The notes below the pieces were generated by a model that made no database searches, was not told where the DNA came from, and saw only the letters and a program-made list of their open reading frames with translations. DNA of 57,352 bases from Nitrospirota bacterium (GTDB taxonomy: Bacteria; Nitrospirota; Nitrospiria; SBBL01; JAADHI01), in assembly GCA_029261135.1 (NCBI GenBank), contig JAJDBX010000010.1:1-57352 (forward strand). The letters are read 5' to 3'. The position numbers and the translations under genes are program-made. Each line of letters starts with the position of its first letter. Position 1 is the stretch's first letter. This document shows positions 42,152 through 50,437 of this stretch, one piece after another.

Positions 42152-42595
42152 ATGAAATTTGGTAAGATAGCTTTAGCATTTGCAGTTGTGTCAATTTTTG
42201 GAGCCAGTGCAATCGGTTTTGCGGCGGAGAAAGATCCATTAGCTCCGCGTGTTCCTGCTGATGATATGGAAGAAGCAAAAGAGTGGAAGAACCCTAAAAA
42301 ATCAACAGCAGCCAACATTGCCAAAGGGAAAGCCCTTTTTACAGGTAAAGCCACTTGCTTTACTTGTCATGGAAATGAAGGAAGAGGCGACGGCGTCGCT
42401 GGAGCAGCACTTGATCCTTCTCCAAGAAACTTCCACAATCCCGGCTTGAAAAAGAAAACAGACGGAGAGTTTTTTTATGTCATTAGCAATGGCATTGAAG
42501 GAACCGGAATGATTTCCTACGCACCGGGTATTATTACCGAAGAAGAAGCTGCTTTGATCATTACTTATGAGAGAAGCCTTCACGACAAAAAATAG
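42152..42595 (+). CDS. Secreted class I cytochrome c
   Basis: 147 residues. Sec signal peptide (KIALAFAVVSIFGASAIGFA, cleaved near AAE). One haem site CFTCH (about residue 69), then GNEGRGDG, DPSPRNF and the probable axial Met in GTGMISYAP. Preceded by GGAGG. It is a small periplasmic electron carrier, paralogous to the next gene and to the one at 24623. Confidence 0.92.
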   Translation: MKFGKIALAFAVVSIFGASAIGFAAEKDPLAPRVPADDMEEAKEWKNPKKSTAANIAKGKALFTGKATCFTCHGNEGRGDGVAGAALDPSPRNFHNPGLKKKTDGEFFYVISNGIEGTGMISYAPGIITEEEAALIITYERSLHDKK

Positions 42596-43049
42596 TTTTT
42601 TGCGTGTGTTCAATTTGAAACAGGCGATTTGGTGGAGTGTTCCGACTTTTGTACTGCTCGTGACACTTTCTTTTGCAGCTGAGGCGGACTTATCGAATAA
42701 ACGGGTGCCTGCAGAAAAATTAAAAGAGATACAAGCGCTTAAAAACCCTTTTGAAGCTTCTCCTGAGAATATTTCTAAAGGGAAGGTGCTTTATCAAACG
42801 CAGGCTACATGTTTTACTTGCCATGGAAAAGAAGGTCGGGGGGATGGATTAGCTGCACCGGGTCTTGACCCTTCTCCCAGAAATTTCACAAGCGCTGGTT
42901 TTCATTCAATGAGAACGGATGGGGAGCTCTTTTGGGTTATTAAAAAAGGGATTCCTGGTACAGCTATGATGCCGATGGTGGGTAGTGTGATCACCGAAGA
43001 AGAGGCATGGCTCGTTCTCTTGTACGAAAGAAGTTTAGGCAGGAGATAA
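42567..43049 (+). CDS. Secreted class I cytochrome c, second copy
   Basis: 160 residues. It overlaps the preceding gene by 29 bases, so the two are translationally linked. The signal helix lies about 20-37 (WWSVPTFVLLVTLSFAAEA). Haem site CFTCH (about 90), then GKEGRGDG, DPSPRNF and GTAMMPM for the Met ligand. Close paralogue of 42152; a tandem duplication. A terminator follows 28 bp downstream. Confidence 0.9.
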   Translation: MREAFTTKNSFLRVFNLKQAIWWSVPTFVLLVTLSFAAEADLSNKRVPAEKLKEIQALKNPFEASPENISKGKVLYQTQATCFTCHGKEGRGDGLAAPGLDPSPRNFTSAGFHSMRTDGELFWVIKKGIPGTAMMPMVGSVITEEEAWLVLLYERSLGRR

Positions 43050-43076
43050 ACCGGACACCATAAACACCTCATATGG

Positions 43077-43114
43077 TATAAAAAAAGGGAGCCTAAGAGG
43101 TTCCCTTTTTTTAT
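43077..43114 (+). terminator. Intrinsic terminator after the cytochromes
   Basis: AAAAAAAGGGAGCCT and AGGTTCCCTTTTTTT form a long stem around AAG with A- and T-tracts. It would work on both strands, ending the cytochrome transcript and possibly mnmC. Confidence 0.85.
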
Positions 43115-43158
43115 ACTTCATTATTCATCCGAAACACTTGTTTATATTAAAACAGCGG

Positions 43159-45105
43159 TTAAGACTGGGCCTTTGATTTCTTAAAGGCGCGGATAATGAA
43201 CCTTGCAGGATTTAATGCTTGTTGTGTTTTGATAGAAACAGGTATAGGCTCATTGTTGATCTGGCTTGCAAGCAATTCTGCAGATAGAAAGCTAGTGGTC
43301 AGCCCCTTTGTGCCATGTCCGACATTGAGATATAAACCCTTCAAATATTGTGCTCTTGGATAGGTTGATAAGGATTTTCCTTTTTGAATGTCATGATATT
43401 GAGCCTTAAAGAAATCCATATCTGGTACCGGACCAACTATAGGTATTCTATCTGGCGTGAGTGCTCTGACGGCCGCATGCCCTTTCAGTACCTGAGTTTT
43501 AAAATCAAACACTGTCGGCAGATGCTGTTCTAATTTTTCTTGGTTTTTTTCCTGATCTGCTTGTCTTAAATTCCTAAGCCCATCCCCCCTGATGAAAGTT
43601 GCTCCTATCACATGTTCCCCCTCCGTTGCAGGTAAGATATAACCGCCATAACAAATGGCGCAGCGAATATTTTTACTGGCCGCTGTTGTCGGAATAAGAC
43701 TCATTTGACCTCTCGCGGGGCTGAGAGGGAGCCAATCGAATGCTTCAAACTGTGTTGCCTGAACGGCATTCGCCAGGATAAGGGTTTCGGATGCTGTGAT
43801 GAGTTGATGGTTTTGATTATAGATTTGCCACTGATTTTCACGTGCAAGCAGATGCTGAACCCGGGTGTTGAGATGTGGTTTAATTCGGCCTGATGTATTT
43901 TGAATGAGAGATTGGCAGAGCCGCAGGGGATTGAGCCATCCCCCCATGGGGAAATACAATGCTTCACTCTGGATTTCAATCCCAGCGAGTTTGCTGGCTT
44001 GATTCGACGATACGGCTTGTACAAAATCGGGGTCACATTTTAGTTTATCAATTTGTTTTTTGATTCGGGCGCTGGAGGCCAATTGGAGGATTCCGCCCTG
44101 ATTCCAATGAATATCTGGATTTTCATTATTTAAAACCCTGAGCTGTCGAATGGCTTTGAAAAAAGCAGCGGCATAAAATTGGCTCTCTGGACTTTCATCC
44201 AAACTTATTCGAGGCATGAGGAGGCCGACTGGGTTTCCAGAGCCTTCTTGGGCGATGTGCTCACGCTGTTCAATCAAGTCAATCTGCCAACCCCGCTGTG
44301 CCAAGGCCCAGGCCGTCGTAATACCGGCAATGCCGCCTCCAACAACAATCGCGTGTTTTACTTTATCTTCTGATTGTGGCAGTTCAAACCAGGGGGTTTT
44401 GAGATTAGGCGCACTTTCTTTTGAAAAAGTCCCTCTCAACATCTCACGCTTTTGATCATAACCTTTTATTTTTTCTACATTAAAGCCGACTTCGGATAAT
44501 CCGCGTCGCACAAGACCCGCTGCCGTGAAGGTGCTGAAGCTGGTATTTTTTTTGCTGAGTCCTGCAATTTTTTGAAAGACAGGTTTTGTCCACATTTCCG
44601 GGTTTTTTTCTGGTGAAAACCCGTCCAAATACCAGGCATCCACGTTGGCGCTCATTTGCTTCAGTCCTGTTTCGACATCGCCCAAAATAAATGTGAGCAC
44701 AACACGGTGCTTAAAGAGGGGAATGTGATGAAATCCAGGCACAGCAGGGGGGTAATGGAGGATGAACTCGGAAAGCAGGTGATTAAGTTGAGGCCAGTGC
44801 GAAAGGGCTTGTCGTAGATCTTCTTGGCTTAAGGGGAATTTATCTATGGCGATGTACTGCAAGCACGCAGTGTCATTGCTAGATTTTAACCAGTGATGAA
44901 CTGTCGTCAGAAAATTAAGTCCGGATCCAAAACCTGTTTCAGCAATGACGAACTGCTTTTTTCCTCTCCAGCGCTCCGGCAGATGATTGTTGTGTAAAAA
45001 AACATATTCTTTTTCAGCCATCCCATTTTCACGAGAAAAATAGATGTCAAAAAACTGAAGATTAAAGGGCTGACCTGATAGCCAAGAGATTTTTGCATGT
45101 TTCAT
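43159..45105 (-). CDS. mnmC: Bifunctional tRNA mnm5s2U biosynthesis enzyme MnmC
   Basis: 648 residues. The N-terminal methyltransferase domain has ETGFGSGLNFLTTVHHW and DAWYLDGFSPEKNPEMW. The FAD oxidoreductase domain begins at about 248 with IVVGGGIAGITTAWALAQRG. It removes the carboxymethyl group of cmnm5U34 and methylates the product in tRNAs for Lys, Glu and Gln. Length and domain order match E. coli MnmC. Confidence 0.95.
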   Translation of the reverse strand: MKHAKISWLSGQPFNLQFFDIYFSRENGMAEKEYVFLHNNHLPERWRGKKQFVIAETGFGSGLNFLTTVHHWLKSSNDTACLQYIAIDKFPLSQEDLRQALSHWPQLNHLLSEFILHYPPAVPGFHHIPLFKHRVVLTFILGDVETGLKQMSANVDAWYLDGFSPEKNPEMWTKPVFQKIAGLSKKNTSFSTFTAAGLVRRGLSEVGFNVEKIKGYDQKREMLRGTFSKESAPNLKTPWFELPQSEDKVKHAIVVGGGIAGITTAWALAQRGWQIDLIEQREHIAQEGSGNPVGLLMPRISLDESPESQFYAAAFFKAIRQLRVLNNENPDIHWNQGGILQLASSARIKKQIDKLKCDPDFVQAVSSNQASKLAGIEIQSEALYFPMGGWLNPLRLCQSLIQNTSGRIKPHLNTRVQHLLARENQWQIYNQNHQLITASETLILANAVQATQFEAFDWLPLSPARGQMSLIPTTAASKNIRCAICYGGYILPATEGEHVIGATFIRGDGLRNLRQADQEKNQEKLEQHLPTVFDFKTQVLKGHAAVRALTPDRIPIVGPVPDMDFFKAQYHDIQKGKSLSTYPRAQYLKGLYLNVGHGTKGLTTSFLSAELLASQINNEPIPVSIKTQQALNPARFIIRAFKKSKAQS

Positions 45106-45143
45106 GCAAAAGGTCGTTTCATTCTAGGTTAAACTCAGATGGG

Positions 45144-45815
45144 TTATTGAAAGGGATTGACATATTTTTCGTAATATTCTTTAGAACGATCCTGGGCTTC
45201 CAGTAAAATTTTTGGATCAAGTTGTGTAATGAGTTGGGTTCTGTTTTTTATGGCTTGTTGATTGCCCTGAGCGGCGGAAAGGTTCATCCAGATATAAGCT
45301 TCTGTAAGGTCTTTTTTGACGCCCTTGCCGTGAAAATACATCACCCCCAGAGAGTTTTGGGCTTTTGCATTCCCATTTTCTGCAGATTTGAGAAACCACT
45401 CGGCGGCCACTTTAAAATCGATTGCGATGCTTTCTCCATTAACCGACAATAATCCGAGGTTGTATTGTGCTTCGGCATTGCCTTGTGCTGCAGACTTCAA
45501 ATACCATTGTCTGGCTTTCTTAAAATCTTGTGTCGTTCCTAAGCCCAGATAGTACAAAACGCCAAGGTTCACTTGAGCATCGGCATTGCCTTGTGCTGCC
45601 GACTTTCTAAACCAACGTTTTGCCTTAATATAACTTTTGGGTTGGAGCTGCCCGTTTACGAACTTCAAGCCCAAAATAAATTGAGATTGTGCATCCCCTT
45701 GTTCTGCTCGTTGAACTAAAGCAGCGATTGTTTGTTGCTTGGGTTCAGCAGTGACTGTGGCGGGAAGAAAAGAGATCAATAGAATCGAAAAGACTAAATA
45801 TGATTGAAAACGCAT
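45144..45815 (-). CDS. Secreted Sel1-repeat protein
   Basis: 223 residues from the ATG at 45815 (AAAGGA upstream); the longer frame lacks a site. A signal peptide (YLVFSILLISFLPATVTA) is followed by four Sel1-like repeats, e.g. GNADAQVNLGVLYYLGLGTT and GNAEAQYNLGLLSVNGE. Sel1 proteins act as scaffolds in periplasmic or secreted complexes. Target unknown. Confidence 0.88.
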   Translation of the reverse strand: MRFQSYLVFSILLISFLPATVTAEPKQQTIAALVQRAEQGDAQSQFILGLKFVNGQLQPKSYIKAKRWFRKSAAQGNADAQVNLGVLYYLGLGTTQDFKKARQWYLKSAAQGNAEAQYNLGLLSVNGESIAIDFKVAAEWFLKSAENGNAKAQNSLGVMYFHGKGVKKDLTEAYIWMNLSAAQGNQQAIKNRTQLITQLDPKILLEAQDRSKEYYEKYVNPFQ

Positions 45816-45857
45816 TAAGACATTCCTTTCAAATAGGGTCTGTGTATTGAATACCAT

Positions 45858-46197
45858 AAAGCAAATGAATAGGAAAGAGCCTTTATTGGACAGAGGGTTT
45901 ATTTTGAGTGAATTAGTGCTACCTAAAGTTATTTGAAAAGTTTCCGATAACCTTGTGGGGCTTTGTGTTGGCTATGGCTGTTTGCTGTTGCATTTTGAAA
46001 TGCTTTTCTAATGCAATGACGATTTTGTTCTCTTGATGCGTTTTAAGTCGAAAATTTAAGGAAATTTCCAAAAAATATTAGGATTTTAAATGCAGAATAA
46101 AGATTTTGTTGCCCCAAAAACCAAGTTGGATCTTATCCAGTGCTTAATCATAAAATAATGTGTCAATAAACAGACGATTATTTTAAGTCGAGGTATA
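45858..46197. other. Intergenic region before the chemosensory operon
   Basis: A/T-rich and free of coding frames. TTTTAAGTCGA occurs twice (near 46041 and 46180), the second immediately before the ribosome-binding site GAGG. No sigma-54 or FliA consensus was recognised. The operon promoter should lie here. Confidence 0.45.
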
Positions 46198-47721
46198 ATG
46201 TTAAGTGACATGAATATTGTTTTGACAAGAGAGGATATTCTGCTTTTTCGAGATTTTATTCAAATGCATACAGGTATATTATTCAAAGAATCTGAATTTT
46301 ATGCCATTAAAAACGTCCTGCAGAATGCCTTGGAAAAAGAAAATTTCCAAAGTTTTGATGAATATGTTCCTTATTTAAAATCAAGAGAAGGGTCGATTCA
46401 TCTTCAATCGATGATTTCTCTGCTTACAACAAATGAGACCTATTTTTTTCGTGGAAAACCCCATTTTGATTGTCTTGAACAATATATTTTGCCCAAGATT
46501 ATAGAGAGGGAATTGCCCCAATCTAAAAGCATTTCAATTTGGAGTGCAGGTTGTTCTACGGGCGAGGAAGTGTATTCTATCGCAATCCTTTTAAAAAAAC
46601 TATTGTCTCAAACAAATGGATGGAATATTGATATTGTCGGAACAGATATTGACGAAGTGGCCTTAGCAAGTGCAGTGAAAGGGGTCTATCGTCCATGGTC
46701 ATTTCGAGGGCTTGGGGGTGATGTCGTTTCGAGCGCTTTTGACCACGATGGCGATTATTACAAGATTAAAAACGCTTACAAATCTCTCGTCACTTTTAAA
46801 AAAAATAATCTCATCTCTGACCTTCCACCGGAGGCAAGAAATAATCGTAAGAAATTCGATATTATTTTTTGCAGGAATGTCACGATTTATTTTGAGCAGA
46901 AGACAAGCATTGCCCTTGCATCAAAATTCTATAATGTACTAGACGAAGAGGGTGCATTAATTGTAGGAGGTGCAGAACACTCTGCTGAAACCTACGGTAT
47001 CTTTAAAGCAAAAACTTTTCCAGAGGCAATTATTTATCAAAAGAAGTTGATAGATTATGACTCTGGAAAAGTTTTTGCACCTTATCCCGACAAAAGACTC
47101 ACGAAGCGCGCGGATCACAATCATGAAAAAAACACTATAAACCGTCAAAAGATAAATAAATCCCGTGTTTCTTCAGAGCACTTCAAGGGAGCAACCCCGA
47201 TGAAAAAAAATGATTCTTTCGTTGGGAATCGGGATGTTTTTATTGATGCGGTACAATTTTATTTTGAAAAAAATTATGCCATGGCCATTGGTCGTTTTTT
47301 GAAGATTATGTCTGTTAACCCGCTTAACGCCAGCGCATCTTGGATGCTTTCTCATATCTATGCCAACAGAGGTGATTTTGAAGCGGCCGAGTACTGGTCT
47401 AAAAAAGCCATTAAAATTGATGCTTTATTTAAAGAACCCTATTACACGCTTTCAACAATTTTCATGGCCAGGGGAATGTTAGATGAATCGATGGATATGA
47501 TCAAAAAAGCGATTTACATCGATCAGGGTTTTATTGTCGGTCATTTTGCAATGGGTAACATTTATAACTTAATGACACTGCCAAAAGAGGCTGAAGATTG
47601 TTTTAAAAGAGCAAGAGCCTTATTGACTTCTGATTCAGCTGAAGAGCTCATTTTTGAAACGGAAATTATGGCTGTGGGTGTGCTTCAAAAATTATTAAAT
47701 TTGGAAGCGATTAAATCATGA
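46198..47721 (+). CDS. cheR: CheR-type methyltransferase with C-terminal TPRs (WspC-like)
   Basis: 507 residues. CheR N-domain (about 8-75), then SAM-binding WSAGCSTGEEVYSIAILL (about 117-134) and DIIFCRNVTIYF. From about 345 on, TPR helices (MAIGRFLKIMSVNPLNASAS, GDFEAAEYWSKKAIKIDA). This fusion is typical of WspC and FrzF, which methylate receptors of non-flagellar pathways. GAGG precedes the ATG. First gene of the operon; overlaps the next by four bases. Confidence 0.92.
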   Translation: MLSDMNIVLTREDILLFRDFIQMHTGILFKESEFYAIKNVLQNALEKENFQSFDEYVPYLKSREGSIHLQSMISLLTTNETYFFRGKPHFDCLEQYILPKIIERELPQSKSISIWSAGCSTGEEVYSIAILLKKLLSQTNGWNIDIVGTDIDEVALASAVKGVYRPWSFRGLGGDVVSSAFDHDGDYYKIKNAYKSLVTFKKNNLISDLPPEARNNRKKFDIIFCRNVTIYFEQKTSIALASKFYNVLDEEGALIVGGAEHSAETYGIFKAKTFPEAIIYQKKLIDYDSGKVFAPYPDKRLTKRADHNHEKNTINRQKINKSRVSSEHFKGATPMKKNDSFVGNRDVFIDAVQFYFEKNYAMAIGRFLKIMSVNPLNASASWMLSHIYANRGDFEAAEYWSKKAIKIDALFKEPYYTLSTIFMARGMLDESMDMIKKAIYIDQGFIVGHFAMGNIYNLMTLPKEAEDCFKRARALLTSDSAEELIFETEIMAVGVLQKLLNLEAIKS

Positions 47722-48176
47722 CACTCGTGACTTTTTCTTTAAAGGATGTCCATTATTCTCTTGATGTGAGTCATGTGGAAGAGGTGATTCCTTTACCTGA
47801 AATTACCCCTCTTGCAAAACTGCCGTCATTCTTTTGTGGAATGATTAACTTACGAGGGTGTGCTTTGCCCATTATTGATCTCAGAAAACGACTTGGGATA
47901 GAAGCAGAAGCTTATGAGTTATCGAATGACATCATTGTGATCAAATATCATGATAAAACCATTGGCTTGATTGTTGATAAAGTGCTTTCTGTCGTCGATG
48001 TTCTGGAAAAAGACATCATGTCTTCACCGACAGTCACTGAGGGTGTTGATATTCAATATATTTCTGGGGTTTTTCAATTAGAAACCTCTTTAATTACCTT
48101 GATCAATTTAGAAATGATTTTAAATATCTCCGAGGATGTTCTCACAAATTTTAATCTTCATTTAAGTGGTGTTTGA
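47718..48176 (+). CDS. cheW: CheW-type coupling protein 1
   Basis: 152 residues, one CheW domain: SLDVSHVEEVIPLPEITPLA, then GMINLRGCALPIIDLRKRLG and IGLIVDKVLSVVDV. It links receptor to CheA. Overlap with cheR (ATGA) implies coupled translation. Counterpart of WspB or WspD. Confidence 0.92.
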   Translation: MTLVTFSLKDVHYSLDVSHVEEVIPLPEITPLAKLPSFFCGMINLRGCALPIIDLRKRLGIEAEAYELSNDIIVIKYHDKTIGLIVDKVLSVVDVLEKDIMSSPTVTEGVDIQYISGVFQLETSLITLINLEMILNISEDVLTNFNLHLSGV

Positions 48177-48177
48177 T

Positions 48178-48852
48178 ATGGCTTTGAATAAGACAGATCG
48201 AAGCGAGGCAGTGGTATGGGAAAATTTTAAAGCGAGAGCTGAATCCCTTCGCGAAATGTCCCAAAAAATTAGGAAAATTTCGACCAATGAAAAAGAGCAT
48301 ATTTTCAAAGAGCGTGCAAATAACTTAAGACTCGAGAAGGGAACAACGACAGAAGATAAAGATCTACTGAATATGATTTCCTTTTATATTGAAGGAGAAT
48401 TATTTGGTGTTGAAGTCAAATATCTTCAGGAAGTTTATGAAGTGAGCCGAATTACAAGAATTCCATGCACACCGAAGATTCTTTCCGGACTCATTAATTA
48501 CAGAGGAAGTGTCCTCAGTATTGTGAATTTACGGGTTTTGTTTGGCCTTCAGTCAAAAGACTTTAGTGGTGAGACTGAAGCACAGGGGCAAGGAGAGGCA
48601 ATTGAGGCAGATAAGACCTATACAATACTGATCGTCGAATACAAGGATGCCAAAGCAGGGATTATGATTGATCAATTGGATAATTTACTTGAACTCGCCA
48701 AACCCGATATTCAACCTGTTTCGACATTTTTTCGCGATAAAAATAAAATCATAAAATCTGAAATGCTCATCAATAATCTCCCATTGCTCATCATCGATCC
48801 AGAGGAGATGTTGAATGATAAAAGACTCTTTATTAATGAAGACGTGTCTTAA
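48178..48852 (+). CDS. cheW: CheW-type coupling protein 2, with N-terminal extension
   Basis: 224 residues from the ATG at 48178. About 65 charged residues precede the CheW domain (GVEVKYLQEVYEVSRITRIP, GLINYRGSVLSIVNLRVLFG, AGIMIDQLDNLLELA). The pair of different CheWs in one operon is the WspB/WspD pattern. The extension may give a separate receptor or CheA interface. Confidence 0.9.
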   Translation: MALNKTDRSEAVVWENFKARAESLREMSQKIRKISTNEKEHIFKERANNLRLEKGTTTEDKDLLNMISFYIEGELFGVEVKYLQEVYEVSRITRIPCTPKILSGLINYRGSVLSIVNLRVLFGLQSKDFSGETEAQGQGEAIEADKTYTILIVEYKDAKAGIMIDQLDNLLELAKPDIQPVSTFFRDKNKIIKSEMLINNLPLLIIDPEEMLNDKRLFINEDVS

Positions 48853-48896
48853 TATTGAATATATGAATAATCCATCCAATTTAACGGAGGTGTGAG

Positions 48897-50423
48897 GTGA
48901 AACAGGAATTTTCGGGTTCTAAAACCACAATGCAGCGAAAGCTGATTGTGATCATTGCATTAACACTTGCGATAGGCTTGGGACTTATGTCTTTTTTTTC
49001 AATTCGAAATAATATTAAAGATATTAAAGAGGCGGAAGAAGCCAATATAGAGTTGCTCTCAAACGTGATTGTTGAAGGCATTAAAAATGCGATGGTCACA
49101 GGGAATGCGCCAATCGTAATCGGGTGGCTTGAAGGAATAAAACATTCGAATGGATTGGTTGAGCTAAAGGATTATCGAAGAGATGGTGTTGCGGCATTTG
49201 TTAATAACGACACCAGAGAAGATGTCAACAAATGGTTGAATTTTGAAAAATTCCCTTTAAGAAGGAAACCCAAAACACCCACAACTTTTTCAAGTGATCA
49301 CATGTCCGAGTTTCAGCAGGTGGTTGATAGTTCGAGTGCTGTTTCTTACGAAGAGGAAATAGACGGTGAATCTGTCAAGACCCGGCTTGTCCCTATCCTT
49401 AAAGACCAACGATGTATCTTATGTCATGGATATGAAGATCACCCCGTTCGAAGTATTCTTCAAATATCCATTTCAAAAACGGCCACGATTAATACGATTA
49501 ATAAAAATATCGCTTGGGCAATTCTTTCATCTGTGATTATGATTATTTTTATTGGTATTGTCATGAGTTTACTTATTAATCGGGAGGTGATTAAACCGAT
49601 TTCAGAAGCCATCTCAACGATTTCTTCTGTGGCAGCGAGTCAGGATCAGATTACTTCAGAGCAGGCATCTTCCGTTCATGAAGTTACCGCGACGATTGAA
49701 GAATTAAATGCCTCATCTAAGCAAGTGAAGTCAAAGGCCGAATCATTGGCCAGTCAATCACAAGAAGCGCTTTCCGTCTCACATGAAGGCCAAAAGGCGA
49801 TAGAAGAGAGTATCACTGAAATGACGGAAATAAAAAGTAAAGTCGCAGATATTGCCGAAGATGTCCTCGCATTGAGTGAAAATACAAATCAAATTGGTGC
49901 GATTATAAATGTCGTTGGAGATATTGCAAATAAAACGGATATGCTTGCTGTGAATGCGGCGATTGAGGCCGCCAAAGCGGCTGAACATGGAAAAGGATTT
50001 GCGGTAGTGGCTTCTGAAGTCCGTTCTCTTGCGGATCAAAGTAAAAAGGCCGCGGAAAAGATTGAATCGCTTATTCAAGAAATTCAGAATTCAGTGAATT
50101 CTACCGTCATGACCACGGAAGAGGGCGGGAAAAAAGTGGATATGGGTGTACATCATATCTTGAAAGCGGGTGAGACCATCAATGCAGCGATTGAAACGAT
50201 TAGTGCCACAGCCGGTGCCGCAAACGAAATTGCCATCGCCTCGCGACAAGAATCACTGGCGAATGAACAAGTGGCAGAGGCGATGGGGCATATCAACCAA
50301 GGCATGCAAAAATCAGCAATCGCGACCAGAGAATCACTGGCTTCTATTCAACAGTTACAAAAATTGATCGTAAAAAATAATCTAGAGATTAAAGAGATTA
50401 AAGAGATTTCAGACAAAGAATAA
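48897..50423 (+). CDS. Chemoreceptor (MCP) with haem c-type sensory motif
   Basis: 508 residues from a GTG preceded by GGAGGTG. Membrane helix 1 at about 15-33, sensory region 34-195, helix 2 at about 200-222, then the cytoplasmic coiled coil. The signalling tip is INVVGDIANKTDMLAVNAAI, then EAAKAAEHGKGFAVVASEVR. In the sensory half, RCILCHGYEDHPVR places a CxxCH at Cys173-Cys176-His177, as in DUF3365/Tll0287-type haem sensors. No CheR-docking pentapeptide is at the C-terminus. It is the WspA counterpart, with a probable redox or gas signal. Confidence 0.92.
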   Translation: MKQEFSGSKTTMQRKLIVIIALTLAIGLGLMSFFSIRNNIKDIKEAEEANIELLSNVIVEGIKNAMVTGNAPIVIGWLEGIKHSNGLVELKDYRRDGVAAFVNNDTREDVNKWLNFEKFPLRRKPKTPTTFSSDHMSEFQQVVDSSSAVSYEEEIDGESVKTRLVPILKDQRCILCHGYEDHPVRSILQISISKTATINTINKNIAWAILSSVIMIIFIGIVMSLLINREVIKPISEAISTISSVAASQDQITSEQASSVHEVTATIEELNASSKQVKSKAESLASQSQEALSVSHEGQKAIEESITEMTEIKSKVADIAEDVLALSENTNQIGAIINVVGDIANKTDMLAVNAAIEAAKAAEHGKGFAVVASEVRSLADQSKKAAEKIESLIQEIQNSVNSTVMTTEEGGKKVDMGVHHILKAGETINAAIETISATAGAANEIAIASRQESLANEQVAEAMGHINQGMQKSAIATRESLASIQQLQKLIVKNNLEIKEIKEISDKE

Positions 50424-50437
50424 ATTTGGGGAATCAA

